The notes below the pieces were generated by a model. That model saw only the letters and a list, made by a program, of their open reading frames with translations, had not been told where the DNA came from and searched no databases. DNA of 64,000 nt, taken from contig DXJO01000007.1 of the NCBI GenBank assembly GCA_019057475.1, positions 43,192 to 107,191 of the forward strand, given 5' to 3'. Below are positions 33,585 through 43,166 of the stretch, in pieces. How positions within the stretch are numbered: position 1 is the first letter of the stretch; each line of letters starts with the position of its first letter. The translations under genes were made by a program, and so were the position numbers. Source of the DNA: Candidatus Thorarchaeota archaeon (GTDB taxonomy: Archaea > Asgardarchaeota > Thorarchaeia > Thorarchaeales > Thorarchaeaceae).

Positions 33585-36473
33585 ATGTCGCTTATTCACA
33601 ATAACCTCATCAGGAAAGTCGCAGTCGCTGTATTCCTTGCGCTTCTTTTGATGCCCGTATCAATAGTGGTTGTAGAAGCTGCCACCACTGGAAGTACGGA
33701 GCAGACAAGCAAGATTAGCGCGAGCCTTAGCGAGAAGATGGCTAACATTCAGTCTAACGAATTGATACCCATTGTAGTGCAATTCCCTGATGGGTCCGAG
33801 TCTGATTGGATGCGATACGTAATCGAAGCAAGCGACATTGATGATGTCGTTGTCAGGCACGTATTCCACATGATACCAACGGTATCGCTCTATGCAGCCT
33901 CCGATGAAATCACTACATTGGCTACACTTCGTGATGTCAAGTTTCTCTCACTGGATGCGAAGATGTCCATTGACACCGAACTTTCAGACCAAGGAGAAGC
34001 TGCTGCTGCAGACGGTTTTGGCTATCAGCATCCAGACGAGGTTTTGGGCGTGGAGGACTTGTGGGCCCAGGGTTATGATGGTAGTGGCATCACGGTGGCG
34101 ATACTAGACAGCGGTGCGGATGCTTTGCACCCGGATCTCCAAGATAGCCTAGTTGGGTTCCGAGATTTCATCAACGACAATGAGGACCTAGATCCATCAG
34201 ATGGAATCGATGCCTATGACGACAACGGTCACGGAACTGCTTGTGCTTGGCTCGTGGCAGGCTCTGGAGCTGACAATGGAGGTAATTACACTGGAATGGC
34301 ACCGGGGGCGGATCTCCTCATCATCAAGATTCTAGACGCCGCGGGAAATGGAGAAGATTCATTGATAGCCGCAGGCATTGAGTACGCTGTTGACCAAGAT
34401 GCCGATGTAATTAGCATAAGCGTGGGAGGTCAGTGGGTGGACACCGCAGAACCCTCGATAGCCATGGCGCAAGAGGCTGTATCCCAAGGAGTGACAGTTG
34501 TGATTGCATCAGGAAATGAAGGGCCTTCTGCATATACTATGAACTCGCCAGGGGTGACACAGGAAGTCATAACTGTTGGCGCTACAGCGGGAGCCGACGG
34601 AGTTGTTGGGTTCAGCAGCAGAGGACCTGTTGTGAATCAACATACAGAGCCGTACGGCCACTTTGCTAAACCCGATCTTGTCGCACCGGGTTACAATGTG
34701 TTTTCAGGAAGGGCAGCCGATGCCTCGTTTGAGTACTCCATCTACAATCAATCACAGTATGGTAGCTCCTACACCATGTGGTCTGGAACCTCGGCATCAA
34801 CCCCACAGATTGCGGGTCTTGCTGCGCTCCTTCTCGACAAACACGTCGCTTTAACGCCTATCGAAACTAAGACGGCTCTGATGTCTGGGGCAACCGATCT
34901 CGGCGCAGACCCAATGGAACAGGGTTGGGGCCTAGCTAATGCAACAAGGGCATCCGAGATTCTTGAAGAGTCATCGAGGCTGCTGACAATCGTGACTCCA
35001 AAGAGATATCCCACGCTTCCCGGCGGTTCCAAGGTGTTCATTGTAGGTGACGAGCGGGCAGCACAGAATGTCACTGTAATGTCCACGGTGAACCGAGGTG
35101 CTCTTGACATTGAGCTGACCGGAAATGTGAGTCAATTCATCGTTGTTGACGAGAGCGTTGCTGTAGCAGTAGGATACTCGTACTTCACCATAGACTTGGA
35201 AGTTCCAACCAACCTATCACTCGATGCAGTCGGACCCTACGAAGGGCAAGTGGCGTTGATTTCAGGCACAGATACATTCGCTACAATGGACCTTCACCTC
35301 ACAATCACTGTATTTGGCGGACGATTGCTTGTAGATATGGCGCATCACTCGTATGAAGACCCTGATGATCCATCACTCTATCAATACTTCAGGGAATACT
35401 TAGAAGAACGCGGCGTGATAATGGAGGAATTCTCAAGCCCTGAGAATCCCCAACCCATTGACTCGGATGCATTAGCTGCCGCTGATACATTCATGATTAT
35501 GGATACGGAAACCCCATATGACGCAGACGAGATTGATGCACTTCATCAACTTGTTCAGGAAGGCGGAACTCTGCTTGTCATGTCCGAGTTCTACAATAGC
35601 ACCGACGGTACCGCTGCATTCGCGATAGATTCATACAACGAGATTTTGGCTCCTTACGGAATCGAGTGTGAGGAGTATGAGATCGGTGTGGGTTCACTTC
35701 CCATGACAGGGGAGGTATATGGAGCAGATCACGGAGGAGCTGTGGAAAATCACTCGCTAGTGGAGGGTGTGGATAATCTATACATCACGTGGGGATCCAC
35801 ATTGCACGTTGATAGTGCAGTCGCAGGAGCGCAAGGGCTGCTCTGGGTGGATGCTGCAAAAACACACGCAATCGTAGCAACGGTTGATTATGGTCTTGGC
35901 AGAGTAATAGTTGTTTCAGATGGGTCAATACTATACGATACATGGCTGTATGATGCCATCCGCGAAGACGCTGACAACTTGAGGCTCTTGAAGAATATCG
36001 CATCTTCGCTTCTTTCAGTAAAGCCAAGAATTTACGACGTCGAAATGAAGGCCGGACAGATAGGTGAACCAGCGAATGTGACTGCATTCGTCTTCAGTGA
36101 CAACATTGAGGAAGTCACAATCGAGGTGTATGCACCTAATGGCTTGAACATCACTGGAGCAGCTACGGAAACCCTAGGCTACAGATTCACTCAGGCATTC
36201 ACCTTGAAGAGTGCTGGGTTCTATGAGGTGAAGATAGTTGCCACCGATGCAGATGGAAACACAAGGATTGTGGAACGGATTTTCTTGGTGCCAATCGACT
36301 TTGTACCTGATGATGTTGTGATTGGGGTCATCGTTGCTCTGTTGGCAGTAGTTGTGACAGGGGTGGTATACGTCGGAATCAAACACTTTGGAATAGGCAA
36401 GCGAAGGAAGCGCCGAGTAGAACCCGAGTGGGAGATAAGTGTCGGAAACGGTGATCCTCCCACTATCCAATAG
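33585..36473 (+). CDS. Membrane-anchored subtilisin (S8) with a GATase-like domain, 962 residues
   Basis: This secreted protease has a signal peptide (RKVAVAVFLALLLMPVSIVV), a propeptide domain, and catalytic residues Asp175 in AILDSGADALHPDL, His216 in DDNGHGTACAW, Asn in ASGNEGPSA and Ser403 in MWSGTSASTPQIAGL. The Asp-to-His gap is normal. After about 540 comes a distinct alpha/beta region (LLVDMAHHSYEDP ... ADTFMIMDTETPYDADEID ... LGRVIVVSDGSILYD) resembling GATase/DUF4350-like folds, a domain type also found after the catalytic domain of site-1 proteases. A beta domain, one transmembrane helix and a basic tail follow. I chose the ATG at 33585 because it starts the signal peptide. The 3' end overlaps the convergent reductase gene by 11 bases. 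Confidence 0.9.
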   Translation: MSLIHNNLIRKVAVAVFLALLLMPVSIVVVEAATTGSTEQTSKISASLSEKMANIQSNELIPIVVQFPDGSESDWMRYVIEASDIDDVVVRHVFHMIPTVSLYAASDEITTLATLRDVKFLSLDAKMSIDTELSDQGEAAAADGFGYQHPDEVLGVEDLWAQGYDGSGITVAILDSGADALHPDLQDSLVGFRDFINDNEDLDPSDGIDAYDDNGHGTACAWLVAGSGADNGGNYTGMAPGADLLIIKILDAAGNGEDSLIAAGIEYAVDQDADVISISVGGQWVDTAEPSIAMAQEAVSQGVTVVIASGNEGPSAYTMNSPGVTQEVITVGATAGADGVVGFSSRGPVVNQHTEPYGHFAKPDLVAPGYNVFSGRAADASFEYSIYNQSQYGSSYTMWSGTSASTPQIAGLAALLLDKHVALTPIETKTALMSGATDLGADPMEQGWGLANATRASEILEESSRLLTIVTPKRYPTLPGGSKVFIVGDERAAQNVTVMSTVNRGALDIELTGNVSQFIVVDESVAVAVGYSYFTIDLEVPTNLSLDAVGPYEGQVALISGTDTFATMDLHLTITVFGGRLLVDMAHHSYEDPDDPSLYQYFREYLEERGVIMEEFSSPENPQPIDSDALAAADTFMIMDTETPYDADEIDALHQLVQEGGTLLVMSEFYNSTDGTAAFAIDSYNEILAPYGIECEEYEIGVGSLPMTGEVYGADHGGAVENHSLVEGVDNLYITWGSTLHVDSAVAGAQGLLWVDAAKTHAIVATVDYGLGRVIVVSDGSILYDTWLYDAIREDADNLRLLKNIASSLLSVKPRIYDVEMKAGQIGEPANVTAFVFSDNIEEVTIEVYAPNGLNITGAATETLGYRFTQAFTLKSAGFYEVKIVATDADGNTRIVERIFLVPIDFVPDDVVIGVIVALLAVVVTGVVYVGIKHFGIGKRRKRRVEPEWEISVGNGDPPTIQ

Positions 36474-37746
36474 GACCAAGCATGTTCTCCAAGAGATCCT
36501 TGATGCGCTCATGTCTAGGCTTGAGAAGGGGCTTCTCGCTGAGCTTTGCTCCTGACTCAATCCGCTCAAGAATCTGATAGGCGATGGGAGCTCCCATTCT
36601 CGCGGAAAGAACCTGTCCTCCAATCAAACGATCATCCTTGGTCGTTACAAGTGCAATCTTGGCGAATTCAGCAGGATCATCCAGATAATGAGTTTTCGTT
36701 TTAATTCCTGCCCCAGAGGCGGTGATTGAAGAGTGTCCAATGCACACAATGTCTGTGTTGAAGATACGGTCGTATTGTAGCTTTAATGCCGTATCGCTGT
36801 AAACCTTCTTGCCGCCCACTGCAGTCACACCAGCCTGACGACCCGCACGAGCAGCGGCGCTACCAACCGGCAGCAGCATAGGTTTGCCAGATAGGCGATC
36901 CATCAGTTCAACGCAGTCACCCACTGCGTAGACTCCATCTGCAGAGGTTTCCATGGTCGGTCCAACTACTACGCCACCCAGGGAACCAATCTTCAAGCCA
37001 AGAGTCTTAGCGAGTTCTGTGTTCGGACTTACTCCAGTCATGAAGAGAACAGCGTCTGCAAGCATTTCTTCACTTCCGACGACCAGCCCCTTGACTCGGT
37101 CCGTCCCAGTAACTCGTTCGGGTGATGAGCCTTTGTGGACAATCACCCCAGGGGGGATGCGCGACTCCAACTCATCGCTCATTGGCTCTTCAAGAAGACG
37201 GCGCATGAAACGTGAACGAACGATGAGATGAACATCCTTGCCCATCTCGCGTAGTCGATCAGCAGTTTCCAACCCGCTGAATCCAGCTCCCACTATAATC
37301 ACGGTTTCCGCATCCCGTAGAGTCTCTCCGATTCTGCTTGCATCCACCATGGTCTGGATTGTGTGGACACCAGGCAGGTCTACGCCCGGCATCTCAGGAA
37401 CTGCAGGTACTCCTCCTGTGGCAAGAACCAGCTTGTCGTAGCTGATTGTGGAAGACTTGCCCTTCGAGTCAACTGTCTGGAGCGTACGTTCCCCAGTATC
37501 AGCGGAAATGACTCGCACGCCAGGACTAACCTCGATCCGTTTCTTGCGTAGTGTATCATATGACCAATCAGCTATGAAGAGTTTTTCAGAATCAGGAAAC
37601 TCCAGAGCTAGGGAAGAACCCGGCTTCCTGTGCGCCTGTATCGTTTCATCGGTAATGAGTAAAATCTCAGCATCTCTGTCGAAAGCTCTTGCGGCAGTTG
37701 CAGCTGCGACTCCACCCGGTCCATATCCTATTATGACAAGCTTCAT
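36463..37746 (-). CDS. FAD/NAD(P)H-dependent pyridine nucleotide-disulfide oxidoreductase family protein
   Basis: 427 residues with two Rossmann domains: the FAD motif VIIGYGPGGVAAATAARAF at the start, the NAD(P)H motif VIIVGAGFSGLETADRLREM, and the FAD-ribityl Asp in GVYAVGDCVEL. The C-terminal dimerisation domain is of the NADH oxidase/CoA-disulfide reductase type. In those enzymes a redox Cys sits near residue 43 in an SxxxCG context; here the equivalent segment reads HRKPGSSLALEF with no Cys. A thiol-disulfide mechanism is therefore unlikely, and it may reduce a protein partner, a quinone or O2. The ATG at 37746 follows the end of the next subtilisin gene by five bases, so the two may be co-transcribed. 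Confidence 0.85.
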   Translation of the reverse strand: MKLVIIGYGPGGVAAATAARAFDRDAEILLITDETIQAHRKPGSSLALEFPDSEKLFIADWSYDTLRKKRIEVSPGVRVISADTGERTLQTVDSKGKSSTISYDKLVLATGGVPAVPEMPGVDLPGVHTIQTMVDASRIGETLRDAETVIIVGAGFSGLETADRLREMGKDVHLIVRSRFMRRLLEEPMSDELESRIPPGVIVHKGSSPERVTGTDRVKGLVVGSEEMLADAVLFMTGVSPNTELAKTLGLKIGSLGGVVVGPTMETSADGVYAVGDCVELMDRLSGKPMLLPVGSAAARAGRQAGVTAVGGKKVYSDTALKLQYDRIFNTDIVCIGHSSITASGAGIKTKTHYLDDPAEFAKIALVTTKDDRLIGGQVLSARMGAPIAYQILERIESGAKLSEKPLLKPRHERIKDLLENMLGPIG

Positions 37747-37751
37747 GGTTC

Positions 37752-40700
37752 TTAACCGCCTCTACGTCTTAAACGAATCTGGTAAATAACCGCTACTATA
37801 ACAACTAAACCCACGATTGGCAGCAGGAGCAAGACCATGGAGTTGTCTTCAATGACTGATAGCGTACCTAATTGGTGTTCGATTACATCGCCATCTAGGC
37901 CCTTGGCCACGGCGTAGACGTCATAGTCACCCACCATGAATCCAGATGCAGAGATATCGAACACGTATTCTCCTTGAGACCCAGACAGCGTGAAGTTTAG
38001 CCAGAGTCCTTGTTGTGAACGGAACCCAATGTAGACTCTGTCCACCAGATGGTAGCCTTCCAGGACAATTGTGCCTGTTACGTAATCCTGAATCAATAAC
38101 CCAACTCTCACAGTATTCTGATCGAGAACAGCAGAGGCAAAGCGCAGAACATAACCAAGACCTGCCGAGAGGGCTACAATTGGCATCGTGAAGCTCTCTT
38201 CGGAATCATTCACAACGAGAAGAACGCTGAGGAGATCATTTGCTTCCAGAATCTCAAGACCCACTTGAATATTCAGCGAGTTAATTCCCGATCCTAGTCC
38301 GGAGTCAATCACAGACAGGCTTCCTGTGACTACACTCCACTGAATACTCAGCGAGGATGTAGGGTCATCTCGGTCGCTGATTGCCACATTGAAAGAGTAT
38401 CCGATGTCTGAAGGCGTTATAGTAACACCATCAACAAGCGGACGCCACTGATTCATCAAGTCTGCCGGGTCTGTTACATCTGCAGGAGAAAGAGATTGGT
38501 TGTGAGTGGAAATAGCGATTGTACCACGCGTTGTGGAGTCTGAACGTTCAACCAAGAGAAAGACAGTACTCGCATCACTCCACCAGTCTGCGGCTAATGC
38601 TGAAGGTAGAAACGAGGATCCAAGCCAACCATAGGCGTGGGCTGCGCCTGCAGTCACATTTACCATGAGGTCCACACCACTTTGCCCAGTTGATGAATTC
38701 GAGTCAGTGTCCCATTTTAATGTCAATGTATTGCTGGAGGCAAAATCGGGAATTCCCCGCATCGTCACTGCCAGCCCAAGTTGATCTGCCTCTTGATATG
38801 CCTTCACAGAAAGAATGTCCAGGCTTGCATTCAATGCATTATCAACCGAGTCATCAATGACCTCAGTGAGTCCAACCCAATCTGCAGCAGTCATCCCAGT
38901 TTCGAAGGAGAGGTCGAGAACATGTCTGACTGACCAAAGTGAATCACAGAGGCCGTAGCCCCAATCAGTCAACGAAGGCGACTTGTGATCCTCCTCGCCT
39001 CCGGCACCCTCCAGCAGAGCTGTCATGCTCAACCAACCAGTATCACTCTGTGCTGCCTGCCGTATCAACGCAAGAACACCCGCCACGTGTGGAGCGGCCA
39101 TGCTTGTACCACTTTTCCCTATCCACAGAGATGTTATACTCCTGGATGCGGCTTTTATGTTGACTCCAGGTGCCGCCACTTCAGGCTTAGATACGCCGTC
39201 TATGCGGGGACCCATGCTGGATGATGTACTGATTGAATGAGAGGCTTCCGAGTACGCCGCCACGGTCACACCCAAATCGGCGGTGCCAGGAGAACTGATT
39301 GTTCGCATATCGTCAACGTGAGATGAGAATCTGAGATTCAACCCATCCCACCTGTTGTCCCATGCGTATCCGTCCACCCAGATGGATTCACCAGAGGGAT
39401 TGCTAACTGAGATGGTCCAGGTTCCAGAATCCCATTCGTGATTCTCCGTTGAGAGTTGAATTATGAGCCTGTTCAAACCGCGCGTACTGACATCAGCAAA
39501 GACGTAGGCGCTGATGTTGGGTGCATTCAAAGGCAGAGCTGAACCAGCCAAGTCGCTGAAAGCGCCCAGATCTATCGAATCACCGCTTCCAGGAGGTGTG
39601 AGTATTACATGCTCATCTCGGTCGGAGCTGTGCCACAGAAGGCTCACGAATCCATGCTGAGGGGGATTGAAAACCGACAGATTTACATCTGAACTTCCGC
39701 CAGCAGTAACTTCAAACCCTGCGTGCTTTGACAGTCCACGCAGATTGCCAGCAGCCAATGTCGAAAGCGTTCCGTTAATCATGAGTGCTTCAGACACCGC
39801 CAAATCCTCAATGTCCGTCCCATCGAGGAAGCCCAGATAGCTTGAGAAGGACATATTGATTATGTCCGCGTCGTTCATAACGGCGAAGTGAATGCCATCC
39901 AGAATATCACTTGATTCAAGGTCACTCTTGACGATAATGAGGTCCGCCCCAGGGGCAACTCCAACCAGTGAAGTGAAACCGGGCTGACCGCCCGCTATCG
40001 TTGATGCAACGTGTGATCCGTGTCCATGATAATCGCTAACTGATGGACCTTGAGTTGTGAGGTTGACTCCTCTGACATAGACCGCATTGTTCGGCTGGTC
40101 ATAGAAGATGGATATCTTTGACTCTCCAAACACCACGACCTTCTCCGTTGGAAGTGAGATTACATTGTCGTGGTTTGCATCCACTCCACCAATCCATAAA
40201 TCCCCGAGATTGTATTGGAAGACGCCGTCATCATCAACGTCGATGTACATGTAATTCTCTGAGTACGCGAATGCCGTGAGATCCTGAGAAACTACCGAAG
40301 CAATAGGTCCCTCTTTAGGATCAGCTATTGTGTCATTGTCCAGGTCCACATAGAAATCTGCACCCTGTTGAATCACCGTCAGTTCACTGGTATTCTGACG
40401 CCAAAAGCTGGGATGACGCCACTCTGCACCCGTGTCAATCACCGCAACGGTGATACCACTGCCATTGATTGAGTTGCCATCTTCCTTGATGTTGTTCCAT
40501 ACCTCTGGAGCGTTCACAGCGGGCACGGAAGTACTGAGTGCTGGGATGAACTTCTTGCTACCGGAGGTGGCTTTCACCAATCCGAGTGAATCTAGCGCAG
40601 TTAATGCATCAACACTTGGCACATATGCAGAGTAGATCCGCCCAACATTGACGATGGATGAGCCTCGACGGTCAAACACCACACCCATACCCTCAGCTAT

Positions 40701-40925
40701 CTCTATCTCTGAAGGCAGTAGCTCTTTCTCAAACTCAAGCAGCGCTCTTGCTTGAGCCTCGTCTGCCAACGACGTGTTAGGTCCCTTAAAGAGCTCCATG
40801 CACAACATCGAACCGATGATTGGACCAGAAGCATCCGCTGTAATTGGCGTTGATGATGCTAACACAATGGGAGGCGCCAGCAATGAAGCAACTACGAGCG
40901 CAAGGACAGCGTAATGTCTAAACAT
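37752..40925 (-). CDS. Membrane-anchored subtilisin-like peptidase (S8), 1057 residues
   Basis: This secreted protease has a signal peptide (MFRHYAVLALVVASLLAPPI), a propeptide to about 140, Asp164 in AVIDTGAEWRHPSF, His302 in DYHGHGSHVASTIAGG, Asn in LAAGNLRG and Ser608 in KSGTSMAAPHVAGVLAL. Two insertions enlarge the fold: about 140 residues between Asp and His, containing Asp-rich possible Ca2+ sites (YVDLDNDTIADPKEG, DVDDDGVFQYNLGD), and about 150 residues between Asn and Ser forming a beta domain. The C-terminal half is beta-rich, then one transmembrane helix and RLRRRGG. The ATG at 40925 has GAGGTTG seven bases upstream. Its layout resembles the subtilisin at 52.5-55.7 kb. Confidence 0.92.
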   Translation of the reverse strand: MFRHYAVLALVVASLLAPPIVLASSTPITADASGPIIGSMLCMELFKGPNTSLADEAQARALLEFEKELLPSEIEIAEGMGVVFDRRGSSIVNVGRIYSAYVPSVDALTALDSLGLVKATSGSKKFIPALSTSVPAVNAPEVWNNIKEDGNSINGSGITVAVIDTGAEWRHPSFWRQNTSELTVIQQGADFYVDLDNDTIADPKEGPIASVVSQDLTAFAYSENYMYIDVDDDGVFQYNLGDLWIGGVDANHDNVISLPTEKVVVFGESKISIFYDQPNNAVYVRGVNLTTQGPSVSDYHGHGSHVASTIAGGQPGFTSLVGVAPGADLIIVKSDLESSDILDGIHFAVMNDADIINMSFSSYLGFLDGTDIEDLAVSEALMINGTLSTLAAGNLRGLSKHAGFEVTAGGSSDVNLSVFNPPQHGFVSLLWHSSDRDEHVILTPPGSGDSIDLGAFSDLAGSALPLNAPNISAYVFADVSTRGLNRLIIQLSTENHEWDSGTWTISVSNPSGESIWVDGYAWDNRWDGLNLRFSSHVDDMRTISSPGTADLGVTVAAYSEASHSISTSSSMGPRIDGVSKPEVAAPGVNIKAASRSITSLWIGKSGTSMAAPHVAGVLALIRQAAQSDTGWLSMTALLEGAGGEEDHKSPSLTDWGYGLCDSLWSVRHVLDLSFETGMTAADWVGLTEVIDDSVDNALNASLDILSVKAYQEADQLGLAVTMRGIPDFASSNTLTLKWDTDSNSSTGQSGVDLMVNVTAGAAHAYGWLGSSFLPSALAADWWSDASTVFLLVERSDSTTRGTIAISTHNQSLSPADVTDPADLMNQWRPLVDGVTITPSDIGYSFNVAISDRDDPTSSLSIQWSVVTGSLSVIDSGLGSGINSLNIQVGLEILEANDLLSVLLVVNDSEESFTMPIVALSAGLGYVLRFASAVLDQNTVRVGLLIQDYVTGTIVLEGYHLVDRVYIGFRSQQGLWLNFTLSGSQGEYVFDISASGFMVGDYDVYAVAKGLDGDVIEHQLGTLSVIEDNSMVLLLLPIVGLVVIVAVIYQIRLRRRGG

Positions 40926-41068
40926 CGATCAACCTCAATGACGGTTGTTCTCTTCGTTTCCCGTGCCGACCTGATATGCTTTTGCCTGACCGTAGATGAC
41001 TGTATGTTTAGTGACATTGCGCACGCTCACCACAAAATCCAATACCATGAACTGTAACAATTCCCCAA

Positions 41069-43105
41069 GTGTGTACTGTGTTGCAGAAGGAGGTTCAACC
41101 TGAGTTCAGACATTTTCTCAATGATGATGCCATACCGTGGGGCAATCTTATCAAAGCAGCCAGCAAACGCACAAAGAAGGATATTGGCCCTTTCGAAGCC
41201 TTCACTGATGCAGCCATTGAGTTGGCATCAAAGGAGAGCATGAAAGAGAAATCAAACCCATCGATTATTCGGATGGGGGTAGAAGCGGGGCTCCTACGAG
41301 GGCGTCTGGCGGAGTGTCTGTTCATATCCGATGGTTCTAATGACCCGGACATCCTAAGCCTCAGAGCGATCTGCCTTTTTGTACTCTCTGATACCAAGGA
41401 AATCATAGAAGCTCTCAAGATAATGGAATCAATAATCGGGGCTGAGTCACCCCCAAGCCACCATGTAAAGCTCAGCACTGTCAAAATACTCTTGGCTGCC
41501 GCAGAAAGAGACACGAGTGTTATCACATGCATCATGGAGTTTGACAACCTGCTTGAAGCCCATCCCGAACAGGTCGAGAATCCCACCATAGAAACCATGT
41601 TCGCTCTCTATGTAGTGGGGTTTTTGCTTAGAGAAGTAGGCCAGCTCGACAGAGCGGCACACATTGTTGATACCTTGGAAGAGATGGCACGATCCAGGAA
41701 TCACAGAATGATACTCGCACTGGTAGAGAATCTTAGAGGCAATATCTGCAGCTTCCGCGGAGAGTTCGATCGGGCAAAGGAGCATTACCTTCGCTTCCAG
41801 AGTGCAAGTGCTAAGCTGTCGTTTAGCCTCGGACATGCGATGGCTCTCAACAATCTTGGTAACTTGATGCTTAGCATGCTGAAACTTGAGGAGGCCTTCG
41901 ATTATCTTGATGGTGCCCTTGACCTGATGCAAGTAGAGTATGGCAAAATAATGCCACTGACGAATCTTGGTGAGCTTTCGATTATTATGGGCAGATATGA
42001 GGAAGCCGAAAAATATCTCACCCAAGCAATCCGCATAGATGAGAAAGTGAAACGAGGGGTATTGGAACCCTACACGTGGTATGCAGTACTCCTGACCAAG
42101 ACCTCCCGATATCCAGAAGCAAGGAAGTACTTGAAGAAAGCGATGGCTATGGCAAAAAGTTCTGAGAAGCCGCTTGAGCAAGGCGCATACCTGTATGCAA
42201 TGGGCGTCTATGACACATCACAACACAAGTTTGAGGCTGCCATCAAGCACTTCGAAAAAGCACTCCGAACAGCAAAAGAGAACAACATCCTCGAACTGCT
42301 TGTCCATGCAAAGCCCCAGCTTGCCAGGATGTATGTAGAATCGCACAGCGTTACACAGGACCCTGAGGACATAATAAGTGCGGCCTATCATATCGGCGAC
42401 CTCATCCAAATCTCGAAGGAACAGGGACTCCAAGATTTGTACGCAGAAGCGCTTCTGCTCCGCAGTGATATAATGAAACTTGCTGGAAAGAAGCTTGAAG
42501 CCAAAGGGGATCTTGAGCGCGCGATGAGCGTTGCATCCTTCACTGGAAACTCTAGACTAGAAGAGAAGGTAGGCGTCAGACTCAAAGAAATCACTGCACC
42601 GGAAGCACAAGCGATGGAGATGGACCGCGAAGGATTCTCCAAAGCAATTGACCGCGTGTCTGCGTTCAAGTCTGCAGGAAGTCCGAAAAAAGTGCCCACT
42701 CCAACAGTGAGTGCCCTGATTGCAATAGATCGTATCTCTGGTTTGCCAGAGTACGTATACTATTTCGACACCAAGGTTCAGGTTGACAGCTCACTCGTCA
42801 GTGGGTTTGTCACAGCGATATCCTCATTCACAAATGAGCTAATGGAAACCCAGGGGCTTCTAAGGTCAATCAACCACGAAGGCTTCGCGCTTATTATGGA
42901 GCATACGGAATCCAGAACAGTCGCATTGGTAGCCAGCGAAGAAACCTTTGATATCCGGTACCTGCTTCGTGAGTTCAGTCAAAAGTTTGACGAAAAGTAT
43001 CCAGCGCCCAAAGTGTCAAGGCGTATTGATTCAAAGGATTATAATAACGCTGATGACTTGGTTATGCAGATCTTCGCTGCTGCTATGGGAACACGGGAAA
43101 CATAG
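41069..43105 (+). CDS. TPR protein with a C-terminal longin/roadblock-like domain
   Basis: 678 residues. The central part (about 120-500) is a solenoid of tetratricopeptide repeats; clear units include ALNNLGNLMLSMLKLEEAFD, LTNLGELSIIMGRYEEAEKY and YLYAMGVYDTSQHKFEAAI. The C-terminal ~130 residues (from SALIAIDRISGLPEYVYYFD through SGFVTAISSFTNEL) have the beta-alpha pattern of longin or roadblock-type sensor domains, which are abundant in Asgard archaea; this assignment is inference. No ATG is available at the start: GTG 41069, GTG 41078 and TTG 41081 are the candidates. A GGAGG lies just inside the frame. A GTPase gene follows 61 bases downstream, probably in the same transcript. Confidence 0.8.
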   Translation: MCTVLQKEVQPEFRHFLNDDAIPWGNLIKAASKRTKKDIGPFEAFTDAAIELASKESMKEKSNPSIIRMGVEAGLLRGRLAECLFISDGSNDPDILSLRAICLFVLSDTKEIIEALKIMESIIGAESPPSHHVKLSTVKILLAAAERDTSVITCIMEFDNLLEAHPEQVENPTIETMFALYVVGFLLREVGQLDRAAHIVDTLEEMARSRNHRMILALVENLRGNICSFRGEFDRAKEHYLRFQSASAKLSFSLGHAMALNNLGNLMLSMLKLEEAFDYLDGALDLMQVEYGKIMPLTNLGELSIIMGRYEEAEKYLTQAIRIDEKVKRGVLEPYTWYAVLLTKTSRYPEARKYLKKAMAMAKSSEKPLEQGAYLYAMGVYDTSQHKFEAAIKHFEKALRTAKENNILELLVHAKPQLARMYVESHSVTQDPEDIISAAYHIGDLIQISKEQGLQDLYAEALLLRSDIMKLAGKKLEAKGDLERAMSVASFTGNSRLEEKVGVRLKEITAPEAQAMEMDREGFSKAIDRVSAFKSAGSPKKVPTPTVSALIAIDRISGLPEYVYYFDTKVQVDSSLVSGFVTAISSFTNELMETQGLLRSINHEGFALIMEHTESRTVALVASEETFDIRYLLREFSQKFDEKYPAPKVSRRIDSKDYNNADDLVMQIFAAAMGTRET

Positions 43106-43166
43106 GCGCAGTCAGCTGCGCTTATATTGGTGCCAGATTTCAGGTTGGCGTACAAGGTAAGACTCG

